From contig CANJCM010000011.1 of the NCBI GenBank assembly GCA_947472765.1, positions 1 to 64,000 on the forward strand: 64,000 bases of DNA. Reading direction: 5' to 3'. Within the stretch, counting starts at the first letter, position 1. Every line of letters begins with the position of its first letter. This document shows, in pieces, positions 26,108-34,553 of the stretch. Position numbers and translations under genes: made by a program. The notes under the pieces were generated by a model, which was given only the letters and a program-made list of their open reading frames with translations, searched no databases and was not told the origin of the DNA. This DNA comes from Opitutia bacterium. Its GTDB lineage: Bacteria; Verrucomicrobiota; Verrucomicrobiia; Opitutales; Opitutaceae.

Positions 26108-27988
26108 ATGACCCTCCTTCCGCTCGACTGGGCCATCGTCCTTTTCACGCTGCTCATCTGCTTCGTGCCCGCGCTCTTCTTCGGGCGGCGCGCCGGACAG
26201 AGCACGTCCGAGTTCTTCGCCTCCGGCCGCTCCGTGCCGTGGTGGCTCGCGGGGCTCTCGATGGTCGCGACGACCTTCAGCAGCGACACGCCGAACTGGG
26301 TCACGCAACAGGTCCGCCAATACGGCGTCGCGGGCAACTGGCAGTGGTGGGCCTTCGTGCTCACCGGCATCTCCACCGTCTTTTTCTTCGCACGGCTCTG
26401 GCGACGGTCCGGCGTGATGACGGATCTCGAGTTCTACGAGTTGCGCTACTCCGGCCGCGCCGCGTCGGTCGTCCGCGGCTTCCGCGCCGTGTATCTCGGG
26501 CTGTTCTTCAACTGCTTCATCATGGCGATGGTGACGCTCGCGGGCTGCAAGATCGCCAACATCCTCTTCGGTCTCCCGCCGTGGCAGACGATCGTCATCT
26601 GCGGCGTGCTCAACGTCCTCTTCGCCGCCCACGCCGGCCTCTGGGGCGTGCTCGTCATCGATATGGTGCAGTTCTTCATCAAGATGACCGCGGTCGTCGC
26701 CGCGGCGTACTTCTCGCTGAAGGAAGTCGCGCGCCACTCCGGGGTCGGTGACAGCGCCCTCGCCGGTCTGCACAAGCTCGTCGACATCCTCGGGGTGCAA
26801 CAGGTGACGTTCCAGGGCGGGCAGCCGCTCGTCTCCGTCATCGACGGCAAGGGCCAGCCGATCCTCGACCTGCTGCCCAACTTCTCCCTCGGCGAACTCG
26901 CGCTCATGATTTTCATCATGCCGATCGCGATTGGCTGGTGGGCCAACTGGTACCCCGGCGCGGAGCCCGGCGGCGGCAGCTACATCGCCCAGCGGATGCT
27001 GGCCTCGCGCTCCGAGAAGGACTCCCTCGGCGGCACGCTGTTCTTCAACTTCGCCCATTATGTGGTGCGTCCGTGGCCGTGGATTATCACCGCGCTTTGC
27101 TCGATGGTGATTTTCCCCGAGCTGAAAGACATCCAGACCGCGTTTCCGAATGCCGACCCGAGTCTGCTCGGCCACGACAGCGCGTTCCCCGCGATGTTGA
27201 AGTTCCTGCCGGTCGGCTTCGTCGGCCTGATGGTCGGCGGCCTGATCGCGGCCAATTCGTCGACCATCCTGACGCATCTCAACTGGGGCTCGTCGTATCT
27301 GGTCCACGACTTCTATCGCCGCTTCCTTCGTCCCGCCGCGACCGAGAAACACTACGTCAACATCGGCCGGCTCTGCACCGTCGGCCTCTACGTCGTCGCG
27401 GCGATTTTGAGCCGTTTTCTCGATTCCGCCCAGGAAGCCTTCGAGATCATCATCTCGATCGGCGCCGGCACGGGCCTGCTCTACCTGCTGCGCTGGTACT
27501 GGTGGCGGATCAACGCGTGGTGCGAGGTGGTCGCGATGGTCAGCTCGTTCGCGATCTCGGTTGCGTTCTTCATTGCGCGCAAATCCGGTCACGCGCTCCC
27601 GTTCGCGCAGACCGTGCTCTACTCCGTCGCGTTCACGACGATCTGCTGGCTCATCGCCGCGTGGACGACGCCCGGCACGAACATGGGGCGGCTCGTGGCG
27701 TTCTATCGCAAGGTCCGGCCCACCGGCCCCGGCTGGAACCCGGTTCGCGACGCCGCTGGCATCAGTGCCGAAGAAGCCGCGCGCCATGGCGACGATCTCG
27801 GCCAGGCCACGATTGGCTGGATCTCGGGCTGCCTCGCCATCTGGTCGGCGCTCTTTGCGATCGGCTACTTCCTCTACGGTCGCACCACCACCGCCTGGCT
27901 GCTCACCGCGATCTTCGTCGTGAGCACAGGCATCCTGATCTTCACCGTGAATTCGCTCTGGGGCAAAGACACCGCTGAGCGACGCTGA
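26108..27988 (+). CDS. Sodium:solute symporter family protein
   Basis: A 626-residue SSS-family transporter with about 13-14 membrane helices, e.g. LDWAIVLFTLLICFVPALFFGRR, FFASGRSVPWWLAGLSMVATTFSSDTPNWVT, GFVGLMVGGLIAANSSTILTHLNWGSSYLVHDFYRRF. These contain the GR and sodium-site features typical of the family. It imports a sugar, organic acid or similar solute with Na+ at the inner membrane. The cargo cannot be told from sequence. The length is within the longer SSS group. It has no obvious operon partner. Confidence 0.9.
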   Translation: MTLLPLDWAIVLFTLLICFVPALFFGRRAGQSTSEFFASGRSVPWWLAGLSMVATTFSSDTPNWVTQQVRQYGVAGNWQWWAFVLTGISTVFFFARLWRRSGVMTDLEFYELRYSGRAASVVRGFRAVYLGLFFNCFIMAMVTLAGCKIANILFGLPPWQTIVICGVLNVLFAAHAGLWGVLVIDMVQFFIKMTAVVAAAYFSLKEVARHSGVGDSALAGLHKLVDILGVQQVTFQGGQPLVSVIDGKGQPILDLLPNFSLGELALMIFIMPIAIGWWANWYPGAEPGGGSYIAQRMLASRSEKDSLGGTLFFNFAHYVVRPWPWIITALCSMVIFPELKDIQTAFPNADPSLLGHDSAFPAMLKFLPVGFVGLMVGGLIAANSSTILTHLNWGSSYLVHDFYRRFLRPAATEKHYVNIGRLCTVGLYVVAAILSRFLDSAQEAFEIIISIGAGTGLLYLLRWYWWRINAWCEVVAMVSSFAISVAFFIARKSGHALPFAQTVLYSVAFTTICWLIAAWTTPGTNMGRLVAFYRKVRPTGPGWNPVRDAAGISAEEAARHGDDLGQATIGWISGCLAIWSALFAIGYFLYGRTTTAWLLTAIFVVSTGILIFTVNSLWGKDTAERR

Positions 27989-28311
27989 TCTCCAATCCGG
28001 TGAACCACTAATTGGCGCTAATCGGACGCTAATCCCGGAGCAGAGGACTAACCACTGATTGGCACTGATTGGACACTAATTTCGGAGGAGGGCTCCGAAC
28101 CACGAAGCAACGTTTGGGTTAGTGTCCCGTTAGTGAAAGTGAGTGGTTCAAGGATTGGATCCTCTCCGCCTGGCTCGGGATTAGCGTCCCATCAGCGAAG
28201 ATTAGCGGTTAAACCTGAATCAGCCCCATCAGCGTTACACCCCGATTCGGGGTGAAACGCCCCGCACAGGAAACTTCACTAATCCGCATTAGTGTCCATT
28301 AGTGGCGCGCA
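27989..28311. repeat. CACTAA-type repeat cluster upstream of recD2
   Basis: Forward units (about 28002-28085) and inverted units (about 28115-28145, 28183-28212, 28276-28304) with AGTGTCCCGTTAGTG-like text. The last inverted unit runs up to 8 bases before the recD2 GTG start, so the repeat supplies the 5' leader of the gene. Confidence 0.85.
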
Positions 28312-30696
28312 GTGGCCCAACAACGGCAGTCCTCCGCACCCAGCGCTTCGCTCACCGGCGTGATCGAGCGCATCATTTTTCTCAACGAGGAGAACCACTA
28401 CACCATCGCCGAGCTCCGGCCCGATCCGCCGCCCGGCAAGTCCGTCGATCCCAAGGCGCGCCCCGAGGCGGTCACGGTCGTCGGCCCGCTCCCCGGCGTC
28501 GAATGCGGCGAGACGCTCCACCTCACCGGCGAGTGGTCGCATCACACCCAGCATGGCGCCCAGTTCAAAATTGCGGCGTTCAAGAGCGAGTTGCCGGCGA
28601 GCGTCTACGGCATCCGCAAGTACCTCGGCAGCGGACTCGTCTCCGGCATCGGCAAGGTCTACGCGAACAAGATCGTCGACGCCTTCGGCACCGACACGTT
28701 TCGGATCCTGAGCGAGGAGTCGGGCCGGCTGCGCAGCGTCGACGGCATCGGCAAGAAGCGCGCCACGGCGATCAAACTGGCGTGGGACGAGAAACGCACC
28801 GAGCGCGAACTCTACATTTTCCTCCAAACCTACGGCGTCACGCCGAGCCAGTGCGTGAAGCTGGTGAAACAATACGGTCCCGCCGCCCAGCGGATCCTCA
28901 CCACCGAGCCATACCGGGTCGCCCGCGAGATCGACGGCATCGGCTTCAAGACCGCCGACCGGATCGCGATCAATCTCGGGTTCGCCAATGACGCCGCGCC
29001 CCGCCTGGACGCCGGGCTTCTCTACGCGCTCGAGACGCTGCAGGAGGAGGGACACACCGCATTTCCCCACGACGATCTCGTCGCGCACACCGCCAACCTG
29101 CTCGAGACGGACTCGCGGCTCGTCACCGCCCGGATCGCCGCCCTCATCGAGTCCCACGCGGTCGTCGCCCAGACCCCGCCGGACGTGCCGGATTCCGCAG
29201 CGTTAACCAACACCACGCTCCTCCAGCTACCGCACAACGACCGCGCCGAGCAGAAAATCGCCGCGACCGTGGGGCGTCTCAATCGCGTCGCGAGCGGACT
29301 GCCACCCATTCGGATCGATGCCGCCGTGAAGTGGGCCGAGGAGAAAGCAGGCTTCGAGTTTCACGAGTTGCAGCGCACCGCAGTCCGCCACGCCCTCGCC
29401 CGCAAGCTCACGATCCTCACGGGTGGTCCCGGCACCGGCAAGACCACCATCCTGCGCGCGCTCGTCGAAATCCTGAAAGCCAAGAAAGTCCGCATACATC
29501 TCGCCGCGCCCACCGGCCGGGCGGCCCAACGACTCGCCGAAACCACCGGCGGATACGCCTCCACCATTCACCGGCTGCTGAAATACGACGCCAGCAAGGG
29601 GGGCTTCACCGCGAACGAGAATACTCCTCTCGCCACGGATTTCCTGATCGTCGACGAGGCCTCGATGCTCGACACGCGTCTCGCCGCGGCGCTCTTCCAG
29701 GCGGTCCCGTCCCGCGCCCATCTCCTGCTCGTCGGCGACATCGACCAACTCCCGAGCGTCGGCCCCGGCAACGTCCTCAAGGATCTCATCACCGCCGCCA
29801 CCTCCCTCTCTCAACCCTCAACTCTCAACCCTCAACTATCAGCCCCCGCCGCCGTCACGCGCCTTTCCGTCATCTACCGCCAGAAGGAACAGAGCGGGAT
29901 CGTCACGACCGCGCATGCGATCAACTCCGGCGATCCCTCGCTGCCGCCCGCGGTGCCTGACGTCGCGTCGGCCCAGGCCTGGTCGGATCTCACCTTCGTC
30001 GTTGCGACCGATGCGGAGGATTGCGTCCGCAAGGTGATCGAACTCTGCACGGAGTTCATTCCGCGGCATTGGAAGTGGTTCGATCCGGTCAACGACGTGC
30101 AGATCCTCGCGCCGATGCACAAGGGCGTCGCCGGCGTCGCGAATCTCAATGTGCAGCTGCAGGGCGCGTTGAATAATCCGGGTGTGGCACGGGTCTCCCG
30201 ACCCGTGATGGAACGTTCCACGGGTCGGGAGACCCGTGCCACTTCGAACCATCCGGCCCCGTCGCTGCGCGGGCCTGGCGGCGAGTTTCGCCCGGGCGAC
30301 AAAGTCATCCAGCTCCGGAACAACTACGACAAGAACCTCTTCAACGGTGACATTGGCAACGTGACCGCGGTCGATCCCACCGCGGGCAAACTCGAGGCCG
30401 CGTTCGACGGCGATCGCCATGAATTCTCGCGCGGCGAGTTCGGTGACCTCGCCCTCGCCTACGCCATCAGCATCCACAAGTCACAGGGCAGCGAATATCC
30501 CGTCGTCATCGTGCCGCTGCTGAAGGGGCATTTCATGATGCTCCAGCGGAACCTGCTCTATACCGCGATCACCCGCGGCAAGAAGAAGGTTTTCCTCGTC
30601 GGCGAGCCCGCCGCGTACGCGATGGCCGTGCGCAACAGCGAGTCGAAGCAACGGCTCACGCACCTGCGCGAGAAGATCGCGGCGCTGCTGGCGTAG
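28312..30696 (+). CDS. recD2: RecD2-type ATP-dependent DNA helicase
   Basis: A 794-residue SF1B 5'-3' DNA helicase used in repair and replication. The N-terminal OB-like and helix-hairpin-helix part (SGIGKVYANKIV, DGIGKKRATAI, DGIGFKTADRIA) marks RecD2. The helicase motifs are Walker A GGPGTGKTT (about 371), DEASMLD (about 448), GDIDQLPSVGPGNVL, HKSQGSEYP (about 720) and LYTAITRGKKKVFLVG. It starts at GTG 28312. Two dispersed repeats are inserted in frame: a CTCTCAACCCTCAACT run after motif III (LSQPSTLNPQLS) and a 59-bp inverted pair coding GVARVSRPVMERSTGRETRA before the C-terminal SH3-like part. The frame is intact, so the protein may still work. Confidence 0.93.
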   Translation: MAQQRQSSAPSASLTGVIERIIFLNEENHYTIAELRPDPPPGKSVDPKARPEAVTVVGPLPGVECGETLHLTGEWSHHTQHGAQFKIAAFKSELPASVYGIRKYLGSGLVSGIGKVYANKIVDAFGTDTFRILSEESGRLRSVDGIGKKRATAIKLAWDEKRTERELYIFLQTYGVTPSQCVKLVKQYGPAAQRILTTEPYRVAREIDGIGFKTADRIAINLGFANDAAPRLDAGLLYALETLQEEGHTAFPHDDLVAHTANLLETDSRLVTARIAALIESHAVVAQTPPDVPDSAALTNTTLLQLPHNDRAEQKIAATVGRLNRVASGLPPIRIDAAVKWAEEKAGFEFHELQRTAVRHALARKLTILTGGPGTGKTTILRALVEILKAKKVRIHLAAPTGRAAQRLAETTGGYASTIHRLLKYDASKGGFTANENTPLATDFLIVDEASMLDTRLAAALFQAVPSRAHLLLVGDIDQLPSVGPGNVLKDLITAATSLSQPSTLNPQLSAPAAVTRLSVIYRQKEQSGIVTTAHAINSGDPSLPPAVPDVASAQAWSDLTFVVATDAEDCVRKVIELCTEFIPRHWKWFDPVNDVQILAPMHKGVAGVANLNVQLQGALNNPGVARVSRPVMERSTGRETRATSNHPAPSLRGPGGEFRPGDKVIQLRNNYDKNLFNGDIGNVTAVDPTAGKLEAAFDGDRHEFSRGEFGDLALAYAISIHKSQGSEYPVVIVPLLKGHFMMLQRNLLYTAITRGKKKVFLVGEPAAYAMAVRNSESKQRLTHLREKIAALLA
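29805..29840. repeat. In-frame TTGAGAG-family repeat inside recD2
   Basis: TCTCTCAACCCTCAACTCTC on the coding strand is the inverse of the GTTGAGAGTTGAGGG intergenic family seen at 2633-2720 and 4020. It encodes LSQPSTLNPQLS between helicase motif III and the next conserved segment. Confidence 0.85.
30184..30242. repeat. In-frame inverted pair of GTGGCACGGGTCTCCC units inside recD2
   Basis: The left arm begins GTGGCACGGGTCTCCCGACC and is mirrored by a 24-bp perfect right arm ending AGACCCGTGCCAC; the centre is TGGAACGTTCCA. Each arm is itself a hairpin. A solo unit lies at 20700-20723. Confidence 0.92.
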
Positions 30697-30700
30697 AGCC

Positions 30701-30865
30701 GCCGACCCACCCCGCCCTGCGGGCACCCCTCTGGGGCCGGGACGATGCCGTGGAAGGAGATCGGCGGGTGTGGGCACCCGCCCTCCATGGTCGGCGGATC
30801 GTTCAGACTTCCGTTCGCTCTCCTCTCCAAGAGCAATCCATGGAGGGACGGTGCCCCCACCGTCC
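30701..30865. repeat. 165-bp composite intergenic block, copy 2
   Basis: Matches 20753-20916 and 59001-59166 along its length, including GGCGGGTGTGGGCACCCGCC and GGATCGTTCAGACTTCCG. It starts 4 bases after the recD2 stop codon. Confidence 0.85.
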
Positions 30866-31150
30866 AAGGCTGCCTAACGTGCGACGGAACGTCCGCGGAT
30901 CGGTGCAGGGCCCGGGATTCCCTCCGTCTGGCCGTGAGCTTGCCGAACCGGCTCGCCGCCGGGCCGCTTCGCGAAAGAAGTGCAAGGCCCGGCAGCCAGC
31001 GCCGGCCCTACAGAAGGACGAGAGTGCACGGAAGTAACCCCGATTCACCGGATTGATCGTCCGCGCACCTCGGCTCGATTTCTTCCTTCTGCCTTCTCAG
31101 TTCTTCCTTTCCGTCTCCTCCCACCTGCTTCGTGCTCCTCTCACTTCCCC
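30866..31150. repeat. Repeat remnants upstream of cupin gene
   Basis: The GCCGGGCCGCTTCGCGAAAG and GGCAGCCAGCGCCGGCCCTAC family lies at about 30958-31013. The remaining 130 bases to the cupin start show no feature I recognise. Confidence 0.55.
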
Positions 31151-31561
31151 ATGACCAAATCGACCCTCGCCTCCACCCTCGCCCTCCTCCTCGCGTTGCC
31201 CGTCGCCGGGCTCTTCGCGGCTGACACTCCTCCCGCCTTGTTCACGCGGACCATCCTGCAGGATCAGGACATCGCCGCGGCCGGCCACCACGTCGTGATC
31301 GCCCAGGTTGATTTCAAAAAGGACGCAATGGTCCCGGCGCATACGCACCCCGGCGAAGAGTGCGGCTATCTCATCGAGGGCACCGTCATCGTCGCAATCG
31401 CCGGGCAGCCGCCGAAGACGATCAAGGCAGGTGAAGCGTTTGTCATCCCGGCGGGTGCGGTGCACTCCGCCCGCAACGTGACGGGCGGCCCCGCGCGGCT
31501 CGTGGCGAATTACATTCTCGAAAAGGGCAAGCCGCTCGCGACGCCCGTCGCGGCGAAGTAA
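31151..31561 (+). CDS. Secreted cupin-domain protein
   Basis: A 136-residue protein with a signal peptide (TLASTLALLLALPVAGLFA) and a single cupin barrel: VPAHTHPGEECGYLIEGTVIVAI supplies the first metal-binding motif, and AFVIPAGAVHSARNV the second. Such small periplasmic cupins bind a metal and often a small organic ligand; the reaction is not known. The start is the ATG at 31151. The upstream ORF extension is repeat sequence. It is followed by the cyclophilin gene but not tightly coupled to it. Confidence 0.83.
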   Translation: MTKSTLASTLALLLALPVAGLFAADTPPALFTRTILQDQDIAAAGHHVVIAQVDFKKDAMVPAHTHPGEECGYLIEGTVIVAIAGQPPKTIKAGEAFVIPAGAVHSARNVTGGPARLVANYILEKGKPLATPVAAK

Positions 31562-31757
31562 TTTCCGATCGTCCGGCGCCGACCCACCCCGCCTTCGAGT
31601 ACCCCTCCCAAGCGGTTCCCATTGTAGGGCCGGCGCTCGCCGCCGGGCCGCTTCGCGAATGAAACACGTGGCCTGCCGACGAGCGGCAGCCCTACACCGC
31701 ACGACGCCCTTCTGCGCCGTCCTTGACTCGCAGGACGAGACGCCAAGAAGTGCAGCC
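31562..31757. repeat. Repeat-derived intergenic sequence
   Basis: GCCGACCCACCCCGCC (31578, start of the 165-bp block family) is followed by TGTAGGGCCGGCGCTCGCCG and a partly inverted GACGAGCGGCAGCCCTACA. These are the two ends of the GTAGGGCCGGCG family. Confidence 0.7.
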
Positions 31758-32417
31758 ATGACTCTGCTCGCCCGCCGTTCCCTTTTCGCTTTCGTCGCCT
31801 GCAGTTTTCTCCTCGCCGGCTGCAAGCCGAAGACCGCGCCGGCTCCCAGCGGCGCCGCCGCGTCGGCGGCCATGCCAACCACCACGCATCCGAAGATCCC
31901 CGCGGGGGCGAAAAGCTCGGGCGGCAAGCACGCCGTGCTCGCGATGGATCAGGGCACGATCGAAATTGAGCTGCTGCCCGACGCCGCGCCGAAGGCCGTG
32001 GAGAATTTCCGCCTCCTCGCGGAGCACGGGCTCTACGACGGACTCACGTTTCACCGCATCATCAAGGATTTCATGATCCAGGGCGGCGACCCGCAGGGCA
32101 ACGGCATGGGCGGCGTCAGCGCCTGGGGCGGCCCGTTCGAGGACGAGATCGACCGCAGCTCGCAACTCTACCGCACCGGCTACAAGCGTGGGATCGTGGC
32201 GATGGCGAATTCCGGCCCGAACTCCAACACCAGCCAGTTCTTCATCCTGCACGCCGACTACCGGCTGCCGCCCGCGTACGTGATCTTCGGTCGCGTGACC
32301 AAGGGCATCGAGGTCGTCGACAAAATCGTGAACCTCCCGATGGCGATGGGCTCAGACGGCGATCTCAGCCGTCCCCTGCAGCCCGTCGTGATGAAGAAGG
32401 TCGCGATCAAGCCGTAG
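31758..32417 (+). CDS. Cyclophilin-type peptidyl-prolyl isomerase lipoprotein
   Basis: A 219-residue lipoprotein (lipobox FLLAGCKP) with a cyclophilin domain (about 55-215) of the bacterial type: GTIEIELLPDAAPKAVENF, YDGLTFHRIIKDFMIQGGDPQGNG, IVAMANSGPNSNTSQFFIL and VIFGRVTKGIEVVDKI. The catalytic Arg of FHRII and the SQFFI active-site strand are present. It catalyses proline isomerisation in the periplasm. The start at 31758 gives the signal peptide (MTLLARRSLFAFVACSFLLAGC). Confidence 0.93.
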   Translation: MTLLARRSLFAFVACSFLLAGCKPKTAPAPSGAAASAAMPTTTHPKIPAGAKSSGGKHAVLAMDQGTIEIELLPDAAPKAVENFRLLAEHGLYDGLTFHRIIKDFMIQGGDPQGNGMGGVSAWGGPFEDEIDRSSQLYRTGYKRGIVAMANSGPNSNTSQFFILHADYRLPPAYVIFGRVTKGIEVVDKIVNLPMAMGSDGDLSRPLQPVVMKKVAIKP

Positions 32418-32794
32418 CGAATCCGCGAACGCGGATTCGCCACGCGGCGCGCGGAGGCGCGCCGCAGGAATACTCGTTCTCGTTATCTTTCTCGTTCTCG
32501 TCTGAGGTCGAGAACGAGGACGATTAAGCGAACGAGGACGAATCAGGGTGGCGAATTACGTCCCGCTTTGGCCGGTGGGGGCACCGGCCCTCCATGGTAC
32601 GACCTTCGGATCGATGTAGGGCCGGCGCCCTTCGACCAGCTCAGGACCTCGGTTTGGATCGACCGTCAGGCCGTGAGCCTGTCGAACGGCTCGCCGCCGG
32701 GCCCAGTCGAAAATGCCGAAAGCCTGCCGACGAGCGGCAGCCATTCGAAACTCGGCATTCGCCAATCGCCATTCGGCATTGGCGCAACCGCGCC
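32418..32794. repeat. Repeat-filled gap
   Basis: Inverted CGAATCCGCG/CGCGGATTCG (about 32419), a TCTCGTTCTCG run with its inverse GAGAACGAGGACG (about 32470-32545), CCGGTGGGGGCACCGGCCC (32574), a GTAGGGCCGGCGCCCTTCGA unit (32617) with a distant inverse, and CATTCGGCATTGGC text. No gene. Confidence 0.6.
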
Positions 32795-33796
32795 TCACGC
32801 CGTTTTCAGCCCGAACATCTTCGCCGCGTTCGTGAGGTAGATCTTCTGCTGCACGTCTTCCGGCAGTTGCAGGAAGTTGAGCGCGACCAGCTTGATCCCC
32901 GACCAGCACGTCGGCATGCCGCCGGTCGTACACGTGCAGTCCGAGCCCCACATGATTTTGTCCTGATGCCGGGTGATGAAGTCCTTCGCGAAATCCGGGT
33001 CGCGCATGATCGCCGTGCTCCCCGACTGCGCCGAGAGATCGCAGTGGAGGTTCGGGTAACGCGCGAGCCATTGGTCGGTCAGGCCGCCCGGAGTGACACG
33101 GCCACGCGGATAGGTGCCGCCCTTGACCGAATAGTTCTTGTCGACGGCACCCCACCAGTCGATCGCGTGGCCGATGAACGTCACCGTGGGATACTTTTCG
33201 ATCGTCTTGTAGAACTCCGAGTAGACCGCCGCCGGATAGAGCGCCTCCTGAAAGTGAAACAGGATCGGCACCTTGTAGTCGCGCGCCATGTCGAGAATCG
33301 CCCGGGTAAACGGGATGTCACCTTCCCAGCGATGCTCGCCGATGCCGCGCGCGCCGCCCTTGAGCGCCGCCTCGACCGCCGCCGCGCGATCGCCACCCGC
33401 CGGTCCCGCCGCCGCGAACCGGACGTAGCGGCCGGGATTCTCCTTCATGAATTCATACTCGTAGGCGTTGCCCCCGAGAATCACGCCGCCAATCGCGTTC
33501 ACGGCCTTCTGGTGCGCGACGAACTGCGCCTCCGTGCGGCCGCCGCCACCTTTCTTGCCACTGCCGCCACGCATGCTGTCCGGAGACTGGTGCACGTGGA
33601 TATCAATCAACGGATGCGTCGGCCCGCCGCCGTTGGACACCGGAGCCTTGCCGGCCTTGGCCGGTGGCGCCGGATCCTGGGCGAGCATCGACGGCACCCC
33701 GGCCGCCACCGCGGCCAGCGAGGCCACGGTCAGGAAATCGCGCCGGGTCATGCCGGACTGGGAGTGCTGACAATTCGAGGTGCAGATATGGTGCAT
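32795..33796 (-). CDS. TAT-exported amidohydrolase-family protein
   Basis: A 333-residue TIM-barrel amidohydrolase (Amidohydro_2 type) with metal ligands in DIHVHQSPD near residue 80, plus HFQEALYP, FIGHAIDWWG and the late Asp in MWGSDCTCTTGG. The N-terminus has a twin-arginine signal (MTRRDFLTVASLAAVAAG) preceded by MHHICTSNCQHSQSG, a short leader seen in some exported family members. The start is therefore 33796 or, less likely, the internal ATG at 33751. Substrate unknown. A second amidohydrolase-fold protein (50999-52075) has a related C-terminal sequence (VYYKNALRLF). Confidence 0.85.
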   Translation of the reverse strand: MHHICTSNCQHSQSGMTRRDFLTVASLAAVAAGVPSMLAQDPAPPAKAGKAPVSNGGGPTHPLIDIHVHQSPDSMRGGSGKKGGGGRTEAQFVAHQKAVNAIGGVILGGNAYEYEFMKENPGRYVRFAAAGPAGGDRAAAVEAALKGGARGIGEHRWEGDIPFTRAILDMARDYKVPILFHFQEALYPAAVYSEFYKTIEKYPTVTFIGHAIDWWGAVDKNYSVKGGTYPRGRVTPGGLTDQWLARYPNLHCDLSAQSGSTAIMRDPDFAKDFITRHQDKIMWGSDCTCTTGGMPTCWSGIKLVALNFLQLPEDVQQKIYLTNAAKMFGLKTA

Positions 33797-33865
33797 GGGG
33801 AGGTGGAGGTTCGGTGACACGCCGCTTGACGCAGCGCGACGCGAATCGGTCCGCGGCCTGATCCA

Positions 33866-34425
33866 ATCCTTGAACCGCTAATTTTCGCGAATGGGCGCTA
33901 ATCCTGACCCAATCTTTGAACCACTAACTTTCACTAACGGGACACTAACTAGGGCCGGACGGATCCAAACCTGTTTAACCACTAATCTTCACTAATCGGA
34001 CACTAATCCAATCCAGCGGAGGGGTTCGATCCCGGAGAGGTGCGACGCGTCGCTCGCTCAGGAATTAGTGTCCAATCAGTGCCAATGAGTGGTTCACCGC
34101 CTTGGTCGGGAGTTAGTGCACCATTAGTGCCCGTTAGTGGTTTTGATCCGGTCCGGATCGGAAGGGTTGAACCACTCATTTTCACTGATTGGACACTCAT
34201 TCGATCCCGCCGGAGAGGGTCCAATCCTTGAACCACTAACTTCCACTAACGGGACACTAACTCGATCGAGTCAGAGTAGTCCGTGGCCTTCTCCAAAATT
34301 AGTGTCCGATGAGTGCCAATCAGTGGTTCCCCCGCCTTGGTCCGAAGTTAGTGCACCGTTAGTGCCCGTTAGTGGTTTTGATCCGGTCCGGGATTAGTTC
34401 CGATTAGTGGTCCCCCCACCGAAAT
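33866..34425. repeat. Largest CACTAA-type repeat array
   Basis: About 560 bp built of alternating forward (AACCACTAACTTTCACTAAC) and inverted (TTAGTGTCCAATCAGTGCCA) units separated by variable GC-rich spacers such as CGATCCCGGAGAGG. Each unit has three ACTAA/ACTCA boxes spaced 11-12 bp. I count roughly ten units by eye. It lies between the divergent amidohydrolase and M16 peptidase genes. Confidence 0.88.
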
Positions 34426-34553
34426 CAGCCTCAATCAGCGGTCCGCCATTCGTCGCTAACCGCTTGGCGCGGCGGCCGGGCCTGTGCATTGTCCCGGCTC
34501 CCAACGCGACTTCTGCTGTCGCCGGTCCGTCTGTTCCGCCACCGCACTTTGCC

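Noticed and set aside
26066-27787. 573-residue minus-strand ORF opposite the sodium/solute symporter
   Set aside because: Antisense frame of a strongly conserved membrane protein, low-complexity charged translation.
33866-34425. Possible CRISPR array
   Set aside because: Units alternate in orientation, vary in length and spacing, and no cas gene is present. It is a dispersed repeat family.
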